From positions 21,864,001 through 21,928,000 of the forward strand of contig NC_089866.1 of assembly GCF_036373705.1 (NCBI RefSeq): a DNA stretch of 64,000 bases. The letters run 5' to 3'. The notes beneath the pieces are model-generated. The model made no database searches. It saw nothing but the letters and a program-made list of their open reading frames with translations, and was not told the origin of the DNA. The stretch comes from Amia ocellicauda. Lineage: Eukaryota; Chordata; Actinopteri; Amiiformes; Amiidae. Made by a program: the position numbers and the translations under genes. Below are positions 35,881 to 49,126 of this stretch, one piece after another (within the stretch, counting starts at the first letter, position 1; each line of letters opens with the position of its first letter).

Positions 35881-38800
35881 AATACATAGCATACACCTGT
35901 AAGCAGACCTAATGTAGCGCATAACTAATCTGTTTTAGCAGATGTTTTTCACTCCTGGCATGCATTTCAGTCAGGCCTCCTTTTTTGGTTGCAGATGTGA
36001 ACGCACTTAGGCCTCCTAAAACATGTGAACAGGGTCAGAAAAAAAAGCAGGACTAAATTTGAGGCGGCCCTGGACCGGCCTAGTACATGTGAAAGGAGTC
36101 TATGTTTAGCTAATTGGAAGTCAGAAAAAACAGAATACAGCAGGTACACTTTGAGAGATTCAGTTTATTTTTAGAGCTTTTCTAAATGAAATCTATTTTT
36201 ATCATTATGGAAAGGAGACTTGTTTAAGACTATAATGGAAAGTAAAAATAGTTTAATAAACTACACCCACGTATGGTATCTTGATTTGGGTTGGCTTGGC
36301 AACATCAGGCAAGTGTAAGCCTAATGATGTTGCAGCTATCTGTGACAAGTAAAAACCTGCTATGGTCATCCATAACATGTCTATGGAAATAAACTTTGTT
36401 ATGTTTAAATGTTAATAGCACTCTTACAGCCGTTGAAAATGGGATGATCTGGGAATTCCTCATACGGAGACTGATCTTTTTCTTTTGTTTTTACCCTTCT
36501 TTCTTACTAGCTCAGGCATCATTCTTTAAGACTATGCAATCAGTGACACTGCACAGTTTATGAGCTAAAATACTCGGACCTCTGAGTATGCTCTTCTTTT
36601 TCAATCATAACCTTAAAACATAAGACTCCATGTCTAAGATAGATATAAAAATATAGCTCTTGCCGATCTTCTAAGAGCCTTATTACAGAGCCCTGTGTTT
36701 TCAGATTACGTTATAAATCGATATATGTTTTATTCTTACTAAGAATAAAGAGCATGTCCATCTCAATGCATTACAATTCAAAGTGCTGCAGGTTTAACCC
36801 CTATAGTCCTAACAACAAAGAGACAAATACAGTTTAATTTTCATTGTTGTTGTACAATACACTGATTTTATTTTGCATTTTGCGAGGTGCTGAACACCCT
36901 TAGCAAATAAAGGGCACTGAAATGTTTGAATACAACTGAATTTAGTGGGACTGAAAAATACACACAATTCTTACAGCAATGCAGTTTAATGTCCCTTATG
37001 TATCTATTTATTTATTCATACATTTTATAAGACGTTTAACAAATATTATCACTGTCATTGCACATATTATAGTGTCCAGCTGAGCTCTTCTGGTCAACAA
37101 ATGTACTTACCTATTTTATTAAAGGGTTATTTTAGACTAAAAATAGACTTGCCATGATAGTAAGCTAGCATGATGCTCAGAAGCAAGTACTTTATTGAGT
37201 CAATTTACGCAACACCCTTACTTCTCCTGCCGAAAAATTGTCCCTTACTTTCCAATTCAGGCATATATTCTTACCTTAGTGGATAATGTTCAAAGCCACC
37301 TTCTTTGACTAGTGTTTAAATCTATAACAAAAAAAGATAAAATATTAGACCAAGCACTTCAACAAAATCCAGAGGCATGATTTCATTAACGAAATACAGT
37401 AACTTCAGGGAAATAATGCCATTATTGAATGACTAATATGATGTTAAATTATCAGTAATAAAAAATGACCCGTGTCTCAGAAAATCATATTGAAAACGAA
37501 ACAGTGGCAGACTCTTGTTCTCTCAGTGTCAAGTGGGGAAAAGTAACAGGCCACAGAGCCTTTTCACTGAGGCGTTTCATTTCCAGTGACTTTTTAATTA
37601 TCTGACGCTGCTCTCTGGTCATTAAACACATTTCTGGATCTGTGATATATTTTACAGGGTTAAAGAGATGACACAAATTCAGAGACGAGCGCAATGAGAT
37701 ATTAAAATGTCTCATGGTGAGCAAACCATGATTAATGAGATTCTTGAGAAACACAGGGCTTATAAACCAATAAAAATGTGTTTTACTAAAACCATCTAAA
37801 CCAATAGAAAGTTTTTTTTTTAAGCTGTGCTGCATTTGGTAGCGTGTGACCCCCTATTCTTAAACGAGTGTGTAGTGTGATCTCCTTCACGACGAGATGC
37901 CCACCAGTCTCAAGATCGGCTCAGGTTACAGTAGCCGTGTAGTGTGAGCATTAGTGTTTATTTTCGTCATGACTGAAGAGTTTTTCCTATGGCACTGAAG
38001 CACATTTTAACTGAAAAGTACATGAAAACGCTTTTCAAAATGAATAATAGTAACTAAAGAAATTACAGTAAATATTTGATGAAGATGTTGATATCAGCAA
38101 GTCAAAACTGTCTCCAAACTCAGATCACAGTGACAAATCTAGAAAGAGTGAGAGTGAAAAAACGCACCTTTCAGACAATGTTGGATAAAACTGACGCTAT
38201 ACACAGTATTTATAAAATGTCTTCAAATCCTACATTGTGATTTGGCTATGATTCATATTGCACTGATTTTAACATGAGCAGTACATACGTTATACTTTTG
38301 AGGGAATATTTAAATACATTAAAATAAAATAATAAGAAGAAACGGGCTCCCCTTTGGGAGAAAATGTAGACAAGCTGTGCATCCTGCACTATAACCTGCC
38401 ACTGGTGGATCAGCAGTATTGAGGACTGAGGGGGACTTGTGAACCTAAGATAACCTGACGTGTGTAAAATGCTATTATCAGGTAGACCCGCTCATAACCC
38501 TATTATTTTATTTTTATTTTATCTTATTTGTTCGAATGTATATAACATGCATATATTTCTATTTTCCCTTATTCTATTTATTTTTTGCAGTGTTTGATTG
38601 GTGGTTGATATTAATGATAAAAATGTTAACTTAAAGTGTATTGTTCTAATTTTAGAAATCATGCCTTCAGTGCATATTTGTCACAATTTCTCTGTGAGAG
38701 CCAAATTTGAGGGATCCATGCTAGAAAATGTCTGTTTTGCAAACAACAAAAAAAGTCAATATTGGCAGATATAATCAGAAATTTTGCTCCCCATTTATCG

Positions 38801-40481
38801 GTCAGACACAAAAACCTGTATTAAGTCAAGCTCTACTTAATTTCTTTATAAAGCGCTCATTCTTAAACCAACCATAATTAATCACTTCATTCATCCCACA
38901 CAATTACAGATCCAGTGCAAATTTGTAACACCCTCAGCTCTGTGGACTGAAGGCTCTGGCTGGATCAGGATGTAAAACTAACCTGATGTTCAGAGGTTCA
39001 GTAACAGCAGTTTTAGTAGAGTGGAGAAGCCAAACCAATAGGTGAGAGGGCTCTGGATATGCCTTATTCCTGTGTTTGTGTGTCTGGGCTGTTTCTGGAC
39101 AAAGACTCTGCCTGTGATGGGAGTAAAGAATCCAAGGGTTAAGCCAAGCAGAGACTGGAGGATAATTGTACCACAACACAAACAAACAATATCAGACAAG
39201 TGAGGCCATTAAGGATGTGGGAGAGAATTACGTTCAGTCGGGTTCATTTGCCTTAAATACGTCAAGAAATGATTGTCCTGTATGGGAAAGTGCTGAATGT
39301 GGATGTTATAAGCAGGGACTAAAATAGATACTTGATTTAGCCAGCCTTTTCCTCAAGCTCCCTTATTTCAAAGAAACTAAAGTGCAGATGCAAGTTACGA
39401 ATGCGGAATTGACAACCCAAGTGGTGTATCTCAGGACTCTGACATTAAAAAACACTGGGAATACTGATAAGAAATGAAAAGTGCATGGGTACATCCTTAA
39501 AAGTCAGTATATGTAAGGCTTCATACACTGTCAATTCAAATCAGTTACAAATATGGCTGTGGAAATAAACTGGCCTGTGAACCCATGTGATTAAAGGGAA
39601 ACTCACAGTGGAGAAAACAGAACCACTTTATAGACATTACTTGGTATGGCTCCTGTAAAAGGGAAACCAAGCATGTTGATCTGCTGTTTAGCTCCAAAAC
39701 ATAAACATTATTCTGGTTTCCATGTGACACAGAGATATGAGCCTCTGGGAAGATATTTCCGTTCTCTGGCTGTTTCACCCAAGTGACAGTGACAGTTTAA
39801 AAATAAGAAATCAATAAGCATTTCGTCTTTTTTTTTTTTAATATTAATAATAACATTCTTTCCATGTTATTTTATAAATAAAACACAAAATGGTTTTTTT
39901 TTTTCCAAATATAAACGTTTCTCAAAAAAATTATACATTACACAACATAAAAACAAAGGGTTCTTCCTTCAAAAAAGTAGCGCAGTCATGGAACATTTTC
40001 TCAATGGAGAAAAGAATTAGTAAAGTGCTATTTGAGTGTTATGCTACTAATCTTTCTTAATGACTAGGAAACTTAATTATGGTTTCAATCAAGTAAAACT
40101 AATAGGAGAGAGCCCCAGGGAGAAAGTCCTATGATGCGTGAGAACAAGATTTGTGAAAGTGATTTGCGTTTTCTCTCAATTGTTGCAGAATTTCTAAATG
40201 GAGCTTTAGAAAGGTGTAGAAGCCGCACATCGGAGGCGGACGTTCGAGCAAATGGACTGTCCTATAATTGGGAAAGTAAACTTTCCATAGTAACGGGTAC
40301 ACAAATTTGGAGAGAGAAACACTGCCTCAAGTTAAAACATTGTGTGTGTTTTATCACAGTGAAAGAAAATGATGAAACAGTTTAAATTACAGATTCTTAT
40401 TTTTGCCAAATATATTTTTTCTTGTTACAGTGTTCCAAGGCATTCAGATCTTGAGCATTGTCTTGACATAATGAAATCAGT
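35881..40481. other. intergenic; no supported gene
   Basis: AT-rich. A 116-aa minus-strand open frame at 37485-37835 (includes DPEMCLMTREQRQIIKKSLE) looks protein-like, but has no recognised family and no visible splice partner. Other frames are short. No repeats were recognised. Confidence 0.5.
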
Positions 40482-40589
40482 GTCCTATAAACACATTATT
40501 GTTTTTAAATTGATTTATTAAGCTTCTTCTAACATTTGAAATCAAGATACTCTACTTGAATTACATAAAAATCCCCCGTTGATCTCTTA

Positions 40590-41195
<606 letters not shown>

Positions 41196-41653
41196 CTGAA
41201 GGGGAAGAAAAGAAAAAGTTGAGGATTGCATTTGGTTTGCTAATTCACTGCAGGGATCCTTTAATGGGTTTACCACTAGGGGGGCTTTTACAGATGCATA
41301 CAAATTAGCATTTCAGGGACAACTTCTCAAATCAAAGTTGAGAAACAGTGATGTGGACAGTGCACTGCCTGATCACTTGGGGAAAGTAAAACTGGAATGA
41401 AAATCTAAATGTACAGATGATAACAGATCCAGTAAACCAGACATTACAGTATAACCATGAGAGGAACATCCCATTATATCACGCTACCAAGCATGTATCC
41501 TGCCCAAAAAATGCATTTTTGTTGTCGTTGATGAATTGTATACACAAATTCGAAACTTCGACTGTTCGTTAAAGATGGCCACTATCAACAACCGAATCTA
41601 ACATTCGATAGTTAAAAAAGAAATATACATACATATATATATATACACATATA

Positions 41654-42524
41654 CACCGATCAGCCATAACATTATGACCACCTGCCTAATATTGTGTAGG
41701 TCCCCATTTCGCCGCCAAAACAGCCCTGACCCGTTGAGGCATAGACTCCACTAGACCTCTGAAGGTGTGCTGTGGTATCTGGCACCAAGATGTTAGCAGC
41801 AGATCCTTTAAGTCCTGTAAGTTGCGAGGTGGGGCCTCCATGGATCAGACTTGTTTGTCCAGCACATCCCACAGATGCTTGATTGGATTAAGATCTGGGG
41901 AATTTGGAGGCCAAGTCAACACCTTGAACTCGTGATTCATCAGACCAGGCCACCTTCCTCCATTGCTCCGTGGTCCAGTTCTGATGCTCACGTGCCCATT
42001 GTAGGCGCTTTCGGCAGTGGACAGGGGTCAGCATGTGCACCCTGACTGGTCTGCGGCTACGCAGCCCCATATGCAACACCTTTCTATCAGAACCAGCATT
42101 CACTTTTTCAGCAATTTGAGCTACAGTAGCTCGTCTGTTGGATTGGACCACACGGGCCAGCCTTTGCTCCCCACGTGCATCAGTGAGTCTTGGCCGCCCA
42201 TGACCCTGTTGCCGGTTCACCGCTTTTCCTTCCTTGGACCACTTTTGATAGGTACTGACTACTGCAGACCAGGAACACCCCACAAGAGCTGCAGTTTTGG
42301 AGATGCTCTGACCCAGTCATCTAGCCATCACAATTTGGCCCTTGTCAAAGTCGCTCAGATCCTTACACTTGCCCATTTTTCCTGCTTCTAACACATCACC
42401 TTTGAGGACAAAATGTTCACTTGCTGCCTAATATATCCCACCCACTGACAGGTGCCATGATAATGAGATTATCAGTGTTATTCACTTCACCTGTCAGTGG
42501 TCATAATGTTATGGCTGATCGGTG
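41654..42524 (-). mobile_element. Tc1 deletion derivative, copy 2 (871 bp)
   Basis: Same family as copy 1, in opposite orientation, with 28-bp ends starting CACCGATCAGCC and TA on both sides. It has the longest surviving N-terminal frame of the three (42283-41888, ending [16 protein letters not shown], which crosses the deletion junction). It interrupts the RAN duplicate where the ATG exon would be expected. Confidence 0.92.
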
Positions 42525-43359
42525 TATATATCAATCCCCAATAGGATCAGTGGAATTCTGCAAATCTGCGCATATCTGCAAGAACTCAACCAATGGTTTC
42601 CTCACAGTGAAGTTCGGCATGGAAATACATTGGCAAAGTAGGTAAATTAAAGCACTGTTAAGTGTATAATAATATGTGCAGTGCAGTTAAACTACCACAA
42701 ATATACGGCTGGTATGTTAACCCACCTAAAAGCCAAACACCCTTCTGTGAAACTAGCCACAACAAACAAATTCATATTATTAAGCTACACACAAAGCCAG
42801 CTACTACTATTTATTTTTTATTCACTGGAATCGAGTACACAGGTGCGTTTCCGAACGTAGACCGGCAGTCTGTGTGTCGAGTGTGGTTTGGAAACGTGGA
42901 AAAGTACATAATTTAGTTTATTGTATACATTAGCTAGATAGTCCAATACATTTTGTATTTCGCTGTTATGAAAACATTGCCAAAAGGACGCTAATGACAG
43001 TTAACGCATTTTCGTTGCAGGTCACATTGCTAAATTATTATTGAATGAAAATTATTTTAATACAAATGTAAAAAGAAAAACATTTTGGTCGGTCAGTTAC
43101 AGCTGTAATTGCAAAATATTCCTTTATAAACAAATAGTCACAACCTAGTTAATTTGATGTTGTGACACTATCGGGAAACAATAATAATAAGTCTGACTAA
43201 TATGCGTGAGAGCTGACAGGTGTGCTTATTGCTGTTATTCGAATAGGGGCGAGGAAAGGGCAGTCGATGAATGGTGAGCACATTTTGGGCCACCTATTAA
43301 AATGCATGTTTAAAAAGTATTTTCATTGACTCACACCAGGGATTCCTCGCTCTTGGGTC
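42525..43359. other. duplicated RAN intron 1 remnants
   Basis: Mostly AT-rich; 43200-43345 aligns with 12415-12540 of the RAN copy (shared GGGCAGTCGATGAT-like phrase and CACACCAG). No gene seen. Confidence 0.6.
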
Positions 43360-44229
43360 CAGACCGGAGGGGGGTGCTCCATATATATATAAAATCATTT
43401 TATTAGACTATTGCAGGGATGGTGTACCTTTTTGGGTTTGGAAGCTCTACACCTCTCTGCTCAATGACCCTCGTATAGTTAAGACCTTTAGGAGTGGAGG
43501 ACCCTGAAGGACCTTTTTGATTCTCCCATAGAGTGGTGGTAGATGGTGAAGAATAGAACCAAGGGCTACTTCATTCAGCTAGGAAAACGGAAAGCTCACA
43601 AGAGGCGGGTGATATTCCCATCTAAACACCCGCCTCCAGCGCCTGAGTCTGCTCCAGCTCAGAGGCTTCGACCTGGCTGATGAGGTGACCCGGGTGAAAC
43701 TGAGCCTCTCCGCCCTCTATAGGGAGGAACAAGAAAAGATCAAGGTCCTTTCCAGGGTCTGTATCATGGAGGACGATGAGAAATGCAGCCGCTTCTTCTT
43801 CAAGAAAACGAAGGAGAGGTGGCCTGCAATGTCCTCCATGATCGACTCCTCGGGGCATGAGGTGGAGGGCAGAGAGGCTGTCGAGACAGTGGTGCGGGAC
43901 TTCTAAAGAGAGTTGTACGATCAGAAGGTGGTGGATCAAAATCTGATCCATCACTTTCTGTCCCTGTTGGAGTCCTGCAAGAAGGGGGGAGAGGAGGGGG
44001 AGGGGGATCCAGAGATCACCACCACTGAACTCTCCCAAGTGATAAAGAGTCTTAACTCTGGAAGGACACCGGGTCCCAATGGGATCCCTGCTGAATTCTA
44101 CAAGACTTTTTGGGAGGTGCTTCAGGAAGATCTGGCACAGGTCTTGGGGTCGGTGTACAGAGAGGGTAGACTGGCACCTTCTATGGAGAAGAGTGGGCCA
44201 CCTTCCATCTTCAGGGAGAACTACAGAGG
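43360..44229 (+). pseudogene. L1-Tx1-like LINE ORF2 fragment
   Basis: Plus-strand RT-upstream and RT motif pieces: LSALYREEQEKIKVLSRV, EKCSRFFFKKTKERWP, then after an in-frame stop SLNSGRTPGPNGIPAEFYK. These match the order in L1-Tx1 elements of fish. The catalytic FADD region is missing: the element ends abruptly where the opposite-strand DIRS fragment begins. Truncated and broken. Confidence 0.75.
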
Positions 44230-45950
44230 ACAGTAGGTCGTTGCCCGTGTACAAAGAGGTCGACCCGAGCTCGTCCCAGCCTCTTCCAGATCTGCTCCAC
44301 CACCTGAGGATTCAGTCTCCACTCTGTCCGGACCTCCCCTGGAGAGAATGTCCGCCGCTGTATTGGACACGCCCGGCAGGTGTATCACCCGTATGGAGCA
44401 GAGATTGTCTTGTGCCCACAGGAGAAGTCTGCACGCCACACGATGTAGTCTGGGGGAGTGTAGGCCCCCCTGGTGGTTGATGTAGGCCACCACCAATGTG
44501 TTGTCCGTCCAAACCAGGACGTGTTTGTCTGCCAGACTGTGGCGAAAGTGGCGCAGCGCCAGCTGCACTGCTTGCAGTTCCTGTATGTTGATGTGTGCGG
44601 CTGACCAGAGGCAGCTCCACACTCCTTGGACCCGCCTTCCATTCCAGAGAGCGCCTTAGCGTGTTCCGGAGGCGTCTGTGGTGATGACTTCCCGTCTGTG
44701 CGGGCATCCGAGTGGGGAGCCGAGGCGCAGATTGTTCCGGTTTCTCCACCAGGACAGTGCCTGCCAGCACGCTGCAGACACTGTCAGTGGGTGATGTTTG
44801 TGTCTCGCTGGGTGTAGCTTGTGGGCATTTACCCTGCATTGCAGTGGGTGCATGTGCAGCAGGCCCAGGGGAAGAATATTCGAGGCGGCTGCCATCAGCC
44901 CCAACAGTTTTTGAAATTTGACAAGCTGGAGAGTCGATGCCCTTCTGAATGACGCCAGGCATTTCTCCAACGACTCAATTATGTCTCTGCACAGGTAAGC
45001 AAGCATTTTTTGAAAGTCCAGTTTTATTCCCAAGAAGCCCACCATCTGTGGGCTCGAGGGAGCTTTTCTCTATGTGAACAGCGAGACCCAGTGCAGTCCG
45101 CTGTATGTTCCTCCGCCTGAAGCCTGGAGTCTGCACACACCAGCCAGTCGTCCAGGTAGTTTTTCCTGAGGGGGGCCAAGGCTGCGTCCATGCACGAATG
45201 TGCCGGGAGCCAGTGAAAGGCTGAATGGCAGCAGACTGAACTCATATGCCTGGTCCTGAAAGGCGAAGCGTAGATATTTCCTGTGCACTGGGAGGATGGG
45301 GACATGGAAATAAGCGTCCCTGAGCTCTATCGATGTGAACCAGTCGCCCGGACGGACGGACTGAAGGATACGCTGCACCATCAACATGCAGAAGGGTCTT
45401 TTCTTCAGAAACATGTTGAGGACACTCGATATCGAGATCAAGAATGGGCAGGAAGCCTCCGACCTTCTTTGGCACCAGGAAGTACCCCGAGTAGAAGCCT
45501 GCTTGAGAGTCTAGTGATACTAGTCCTATCACTCGTTTCTCCTGCATCACCACGATCTCCTGAGAGAGAGCTTGAGCCCTTTCAGGACATCCAACAGTAG
45601 TGGGCAGCACCCCTCTGAAGGGGGGGTAGAGTGGAATTGGAGGGCGTATCCGTGGGTCGTCGTCGTTCGCACCCAGGAGTCCTGGGTGCAGGCTTGCCAT
45701 TGGTTGAGTCCGGTTGGTCTGTTGAGGGGGGTGGGGGTGACAATGGCAGCCGTGTCCCTTCAGGGACGATCCTGCAGCTTCGCAGGGGGCTGTCGGGCTT
45801 CCGTCTTGCCCTTCAGCTTCCAGCCGGAAAGCCTACCTTTTCAGCTGCGGCTGACTTCTGCGGCGTTGCTCAGGCTGCGAGACACTAGATTGTTGTGGTC
45901 TGGGTTTGAGGGCTCCCCTGCCTTGGCCACGGCCTGACGGTTTGCTGGGA
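44230..45950 (-). pseudogene. DIRS-like retroelement fragment (RT and RNase H)
   Basis: On the minus strand the order is RT then RNase H. RT pieces across frameshifts include FLVPKKVGGF, PGDWFTSIELRDAYFHVPI and HRKYLRFAFQDQAYEFSLL. RNase H pieces include HINIQELQAVQLALRHF, LVWTDNTLVVAYINHQGG and LPGVSNTAADILSRGGP. This combination is typical of DIRS-1-type elements of fish, which use a tyrosine recombinase; no recombinase or terminal repeat is seen here. Several frameshifts make it inactive. 45720-45950 may be upstream gag-like sequence. Confidence 0.75.
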
Positions 45951-46659
45951 TCCCCATAGGCACTGACTCTTTTGATGCATATTGAATATTTCTTAATATC
46001 CAACGATTCCAAAACAGGCTTTTATTAAATCCTAGTTACCCACGACAGCTGTAGTTGGTTTTTCAAAGTACGTCTTCATTCCAGTAAAAAAAACCTGGTC
46101 ACTGACATGGACATGGACACTGCGAGGGATTGCTTATTGCTTTGAATTCTAAGTGATTTCAACTTTAAGAAAATGTTATACAAAATGTGACAATGAAAAA
46201 AATGTATTATGTATTTGTTTTATCAAACATTGCCTGTAATTATTCAGTTCATTAGGACATTTTTCATGTTAGTTCTTACATTGTTTTATTAACCTTGTGT
46301 TTCTAAGTTTGTATTTTTTTACAGATCTTGTTACTTTTGTACCAGCACTTGTGTTCTTTGAAAAGTAAAATATGCATTTCAGATTTAGAGTTCAATAAAA
46401 TATGTATAAACGGTTTTACTTTGTAAAATATAGGCCTAACATGTCAATAATTGTGCTATAGCCGTATTTCAAATGCACACCCTCCTGTCTGTCTGTCTCG
46501 CTATCTCGCTCACTTTCTGTTCCCTACCTGCATTGTTTTATTATTTTAAGGTCATCAAACAATACCCAAAATTACACAATTGTGCAATATGTGATTCCCC
46601 AGCTAACACACAACATTACAACAAGTCGTGAATATACAAATTGGTGATTCATTGTCGCA
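45951..46659. other. no gene seen
   Basis: AT-rich sequence between the DIRS fragment and the resumed RAN duplicate; nothing recognised. Confidence 0.6.
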
Positions 46660-46910
46660 GGTGACTAGAAAGTGTGTGATGATCAGACGGGATCCGCTTC
46701 ACATCAGCCCTGGTTTAAACACAGTAGGCCTAAATTTACTTTCCTCCATGGTATAGAGTGGGTTTAATTCAGCAAAATGTTCAATTAACACAGCGTTATG
46801 AATTGAGATGTATGTATTACCGATCTAAACACAGTACATGCAATTGTTAAGATTCAGCCCATACAACATTCCTTCAACAGACGATTGGTAAAGGTGTTAC
46901 AAAATATTTA

Positions 46911-47119
46911 TGCAGATGCCTCTGATTATGAACAGATTGTACGGCTTCTACGCCCCTTACCGTTTCCAGAACTATCTCAGGCAGCTTCCGAATATCCTGG
47001 AGAAAATGGCGGAAGCGCGGCTCATATACCCGGCCGCACACCCCTGTCATGTGACGCGGATTCTCCATGGCAACTCGCGGGAAGGCAGGATGTTTGAAAG
47101 AGTCTCCGCCCACAACGAG
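46911..47119 (-). promoter_or_regulatory. second copy of the RAN promoter / exon 1
   Basis: 209 bp equal to 13284-13492 with one visible mismatch (GGCAGGATG versus GGCGGGATG). It keeps the TATA-like motif, start region and exon 1 donor (ending at 46961). If transcribed leftward it would drive the partial RAN duplicate, or read toward 40.6 kb through inserted elements. Confidence 0.8.
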
Positions 47120-47352
47120 AAGATGGCTTATTGGATTTTATAGGTTTTTTACGTTATTAGTTTTGTGAGAAACATAATTAAAGATTTTTAATAATTTTAC
47201 ACACTGAAAAGCAAGTTTACACATATTTTCCGCTACAAAGGTTTTAATGAAAAGTATTATCGAAAGAAATCTGAAAAAATAATAAGATTGGGCAATCTAC
47301 AAACCATCATTGCAATGTTTACAAGTTATTATTGTTTTTTAAAATACCTTAT

Positions 47353-47499
47353 TTTGTTTTCAGAGCACTACACTTGTAGAATAATTGAGATGGCAGCAGA
47401 TGGCGCCAAAGCGTTATGTTAATACAGCACACGGATCCTGCACTCAGATTATACTAGGTGGGTAAAGGAACACATAACAGAGTCAATGGTGAGACTTTT
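47353..47499. repeat. second copy of the 147-bp CTCF-like block
   Basis: Identical to 14022-14168 as far as I can read, with the CTCF-like motif at 47393-47407. Confidence 0.92.
47393..47407 (+). promoter_or_regulatory. CTCF-like motif, second copy
   Basis: GCAGCAGATGGCGCC, same orientation as the first copy, about 33 kb away. Confidence 0.5.
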
Positions 47500-47522
47500 C
47501 TTACATATAATATAGGAAGACT

Positions 47523-49117
47523 ACGGTGTCCCTGAAGTGCAACTGCTGAAAAAATAAAGCAGGGGCTGCGCGATTTGCAGCGACTGTGAGATTTAGAAGT
47601 GCTGAAAAAATAAAGAAGCTGCTGCAGCATTTTCAGAAGCAATTACGGAAAGGGGGGGACATTGTGAATATATTTGACTGACGCCATTGGACAGCAAGCA
47701 AGTCACGTGGGCCGAGCAGCTTCTCAGAAGAGACTGAGATCTGAGAAACGGGCGCCAACTGCGCAGAGCGCGAAGTATCATATTAATATTGCTGTGATCT
47801 TCTGCTCTCTATCCACTGTGGTGACATATTAAGAGTTATAGGGCTGTCCTAACATGTATTAGAAATTAATGAAAGCTTAGGTAGGAGACAGAATGGGGTT
47901 AAAAGTAGCTAGATTTACTAAATTAACAACTGTACTTCATTATTACAAGGCAGTGTGACAGTGCTTTATTATTCTTAAGCGCTAACAGAAAACACCCGTT
48001 AACAATTCCACCAGAAGGAGCCGTTTACAGATTTAATAGACAAGAGCAAGAGCTAATTTGGAAAAGCAAAATTAGAGAGACGGCTTTAACAAATATGAAT
48101 ATCTCCAAAAAACTAAGAAACAATAATAAACAATACATTCATATAAAATAGTATTTTTATTTTGGGGGCAGCACGGTGGCGCCGGGTTCGGGTCTCGGCT
48201 CGGTGTCTGTCTGTCTGAGTGTTATTCTATCTTTTGGAATTGCTATCAAATTAGCCTGCCCCACTTATGCGTGACCAGACATTGTAATTTACATCGGATC
48301 AGGACTACTTTACTTTTTAAACGTAAAATCTTTCAAAAACAGTTAACAGAAAATAAAGCTGCTACAGTAAATGAATAACTGTAACAGAAAAAACACCAAA
48401 AGAGTACATACTCACTCTAAACATCTAAGATTCTTCAGCGGTTCTATCGAACCTTTGGGTGGTTCATGAGTTAAAGGGTTCGTTTAAGAAGCATGAGCTC
48501 CGTGGTTAACACAAGGGAGCATTTAAGAGCCCTTTTCATCATGATCGCGATTGATTTAACACACATTCAACTGCTTTAAGGATCCTGGTTTGCAGGGAAC
48601 CTTGGTAAAGGGCTCTAATGAGAACCAGGATCCTCCACAGTATCAACCCTGGAGTCCAAAAAGGTTCTTATTACAACCTTCACTTCTTAGAGTTTACATA
48701 TAGGCTGAGTACTGTAATTGTATATGGAAATATACATGTTTAGTTAAATTAGTGATTCCATAAGCTTTCATTAATTTCTAATACATGTTAGGACAGCCCT
48801 ATAACTCTTAATATGTCACCACAGTGGATAGAGAGCAGAAGATCACAGCAATATTAATATGATACTTCGCGCTCTGCGCAGTTGGCGCCCGTTTCTCAGA
48901 TCTCAGTCTCTTCTGAGAAGCTGCTCGGCCCACGTGACTTGCTTGCTGTCCAATGGCGTCAGTCAAATATATTCACAATGTCCCTCCCTTTCCGTAATTG
49001 CTTCTGAAAATGCTGCAGCAGCTTCTTTATTTTTTCAGCACTTCTAAATCTCACAGCCGCTGCAAATCGCGCAGCCCCTGCTTTATTTTTTCAGCAGTTG
49101 CACTTCAGGGCCACCGT
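47523..49117. mobile_element. non-autonomous DNA element with 357-bp terminal inverted repeats
   Basis: Inverted repeats 47523-47879 and 48761-49117 have equal length and I count three mismatches (about 99% identity). Ends read ACGGTGTCCCTG and CAGGGCCACCGT. The 9-bp sequence AGGAAGACT flanks both sides (47514-47522 and 49118-49126). The RAN-side duplicate has a single uninterrupted AGAAAGACT there, an empty site. The 881-bp centre has no transposase; it includes a short tract like a fish dispersed repeat (GGGGGCAGCACGGTGGC, 48171). Long repeats with a 9-bp duplication suggest a Mutator-like (MULE) derivative, but the family is not proven. Confidence 0.88.
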
Positions 49118-49126
49118 AGGAAGACT

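Noticed and set aside
47593..47781. 62-aa frame occurring twice (also 48859-49047)
   Set aside because: The two copies are the two arms of the long inverted repeat, not a gene pair.
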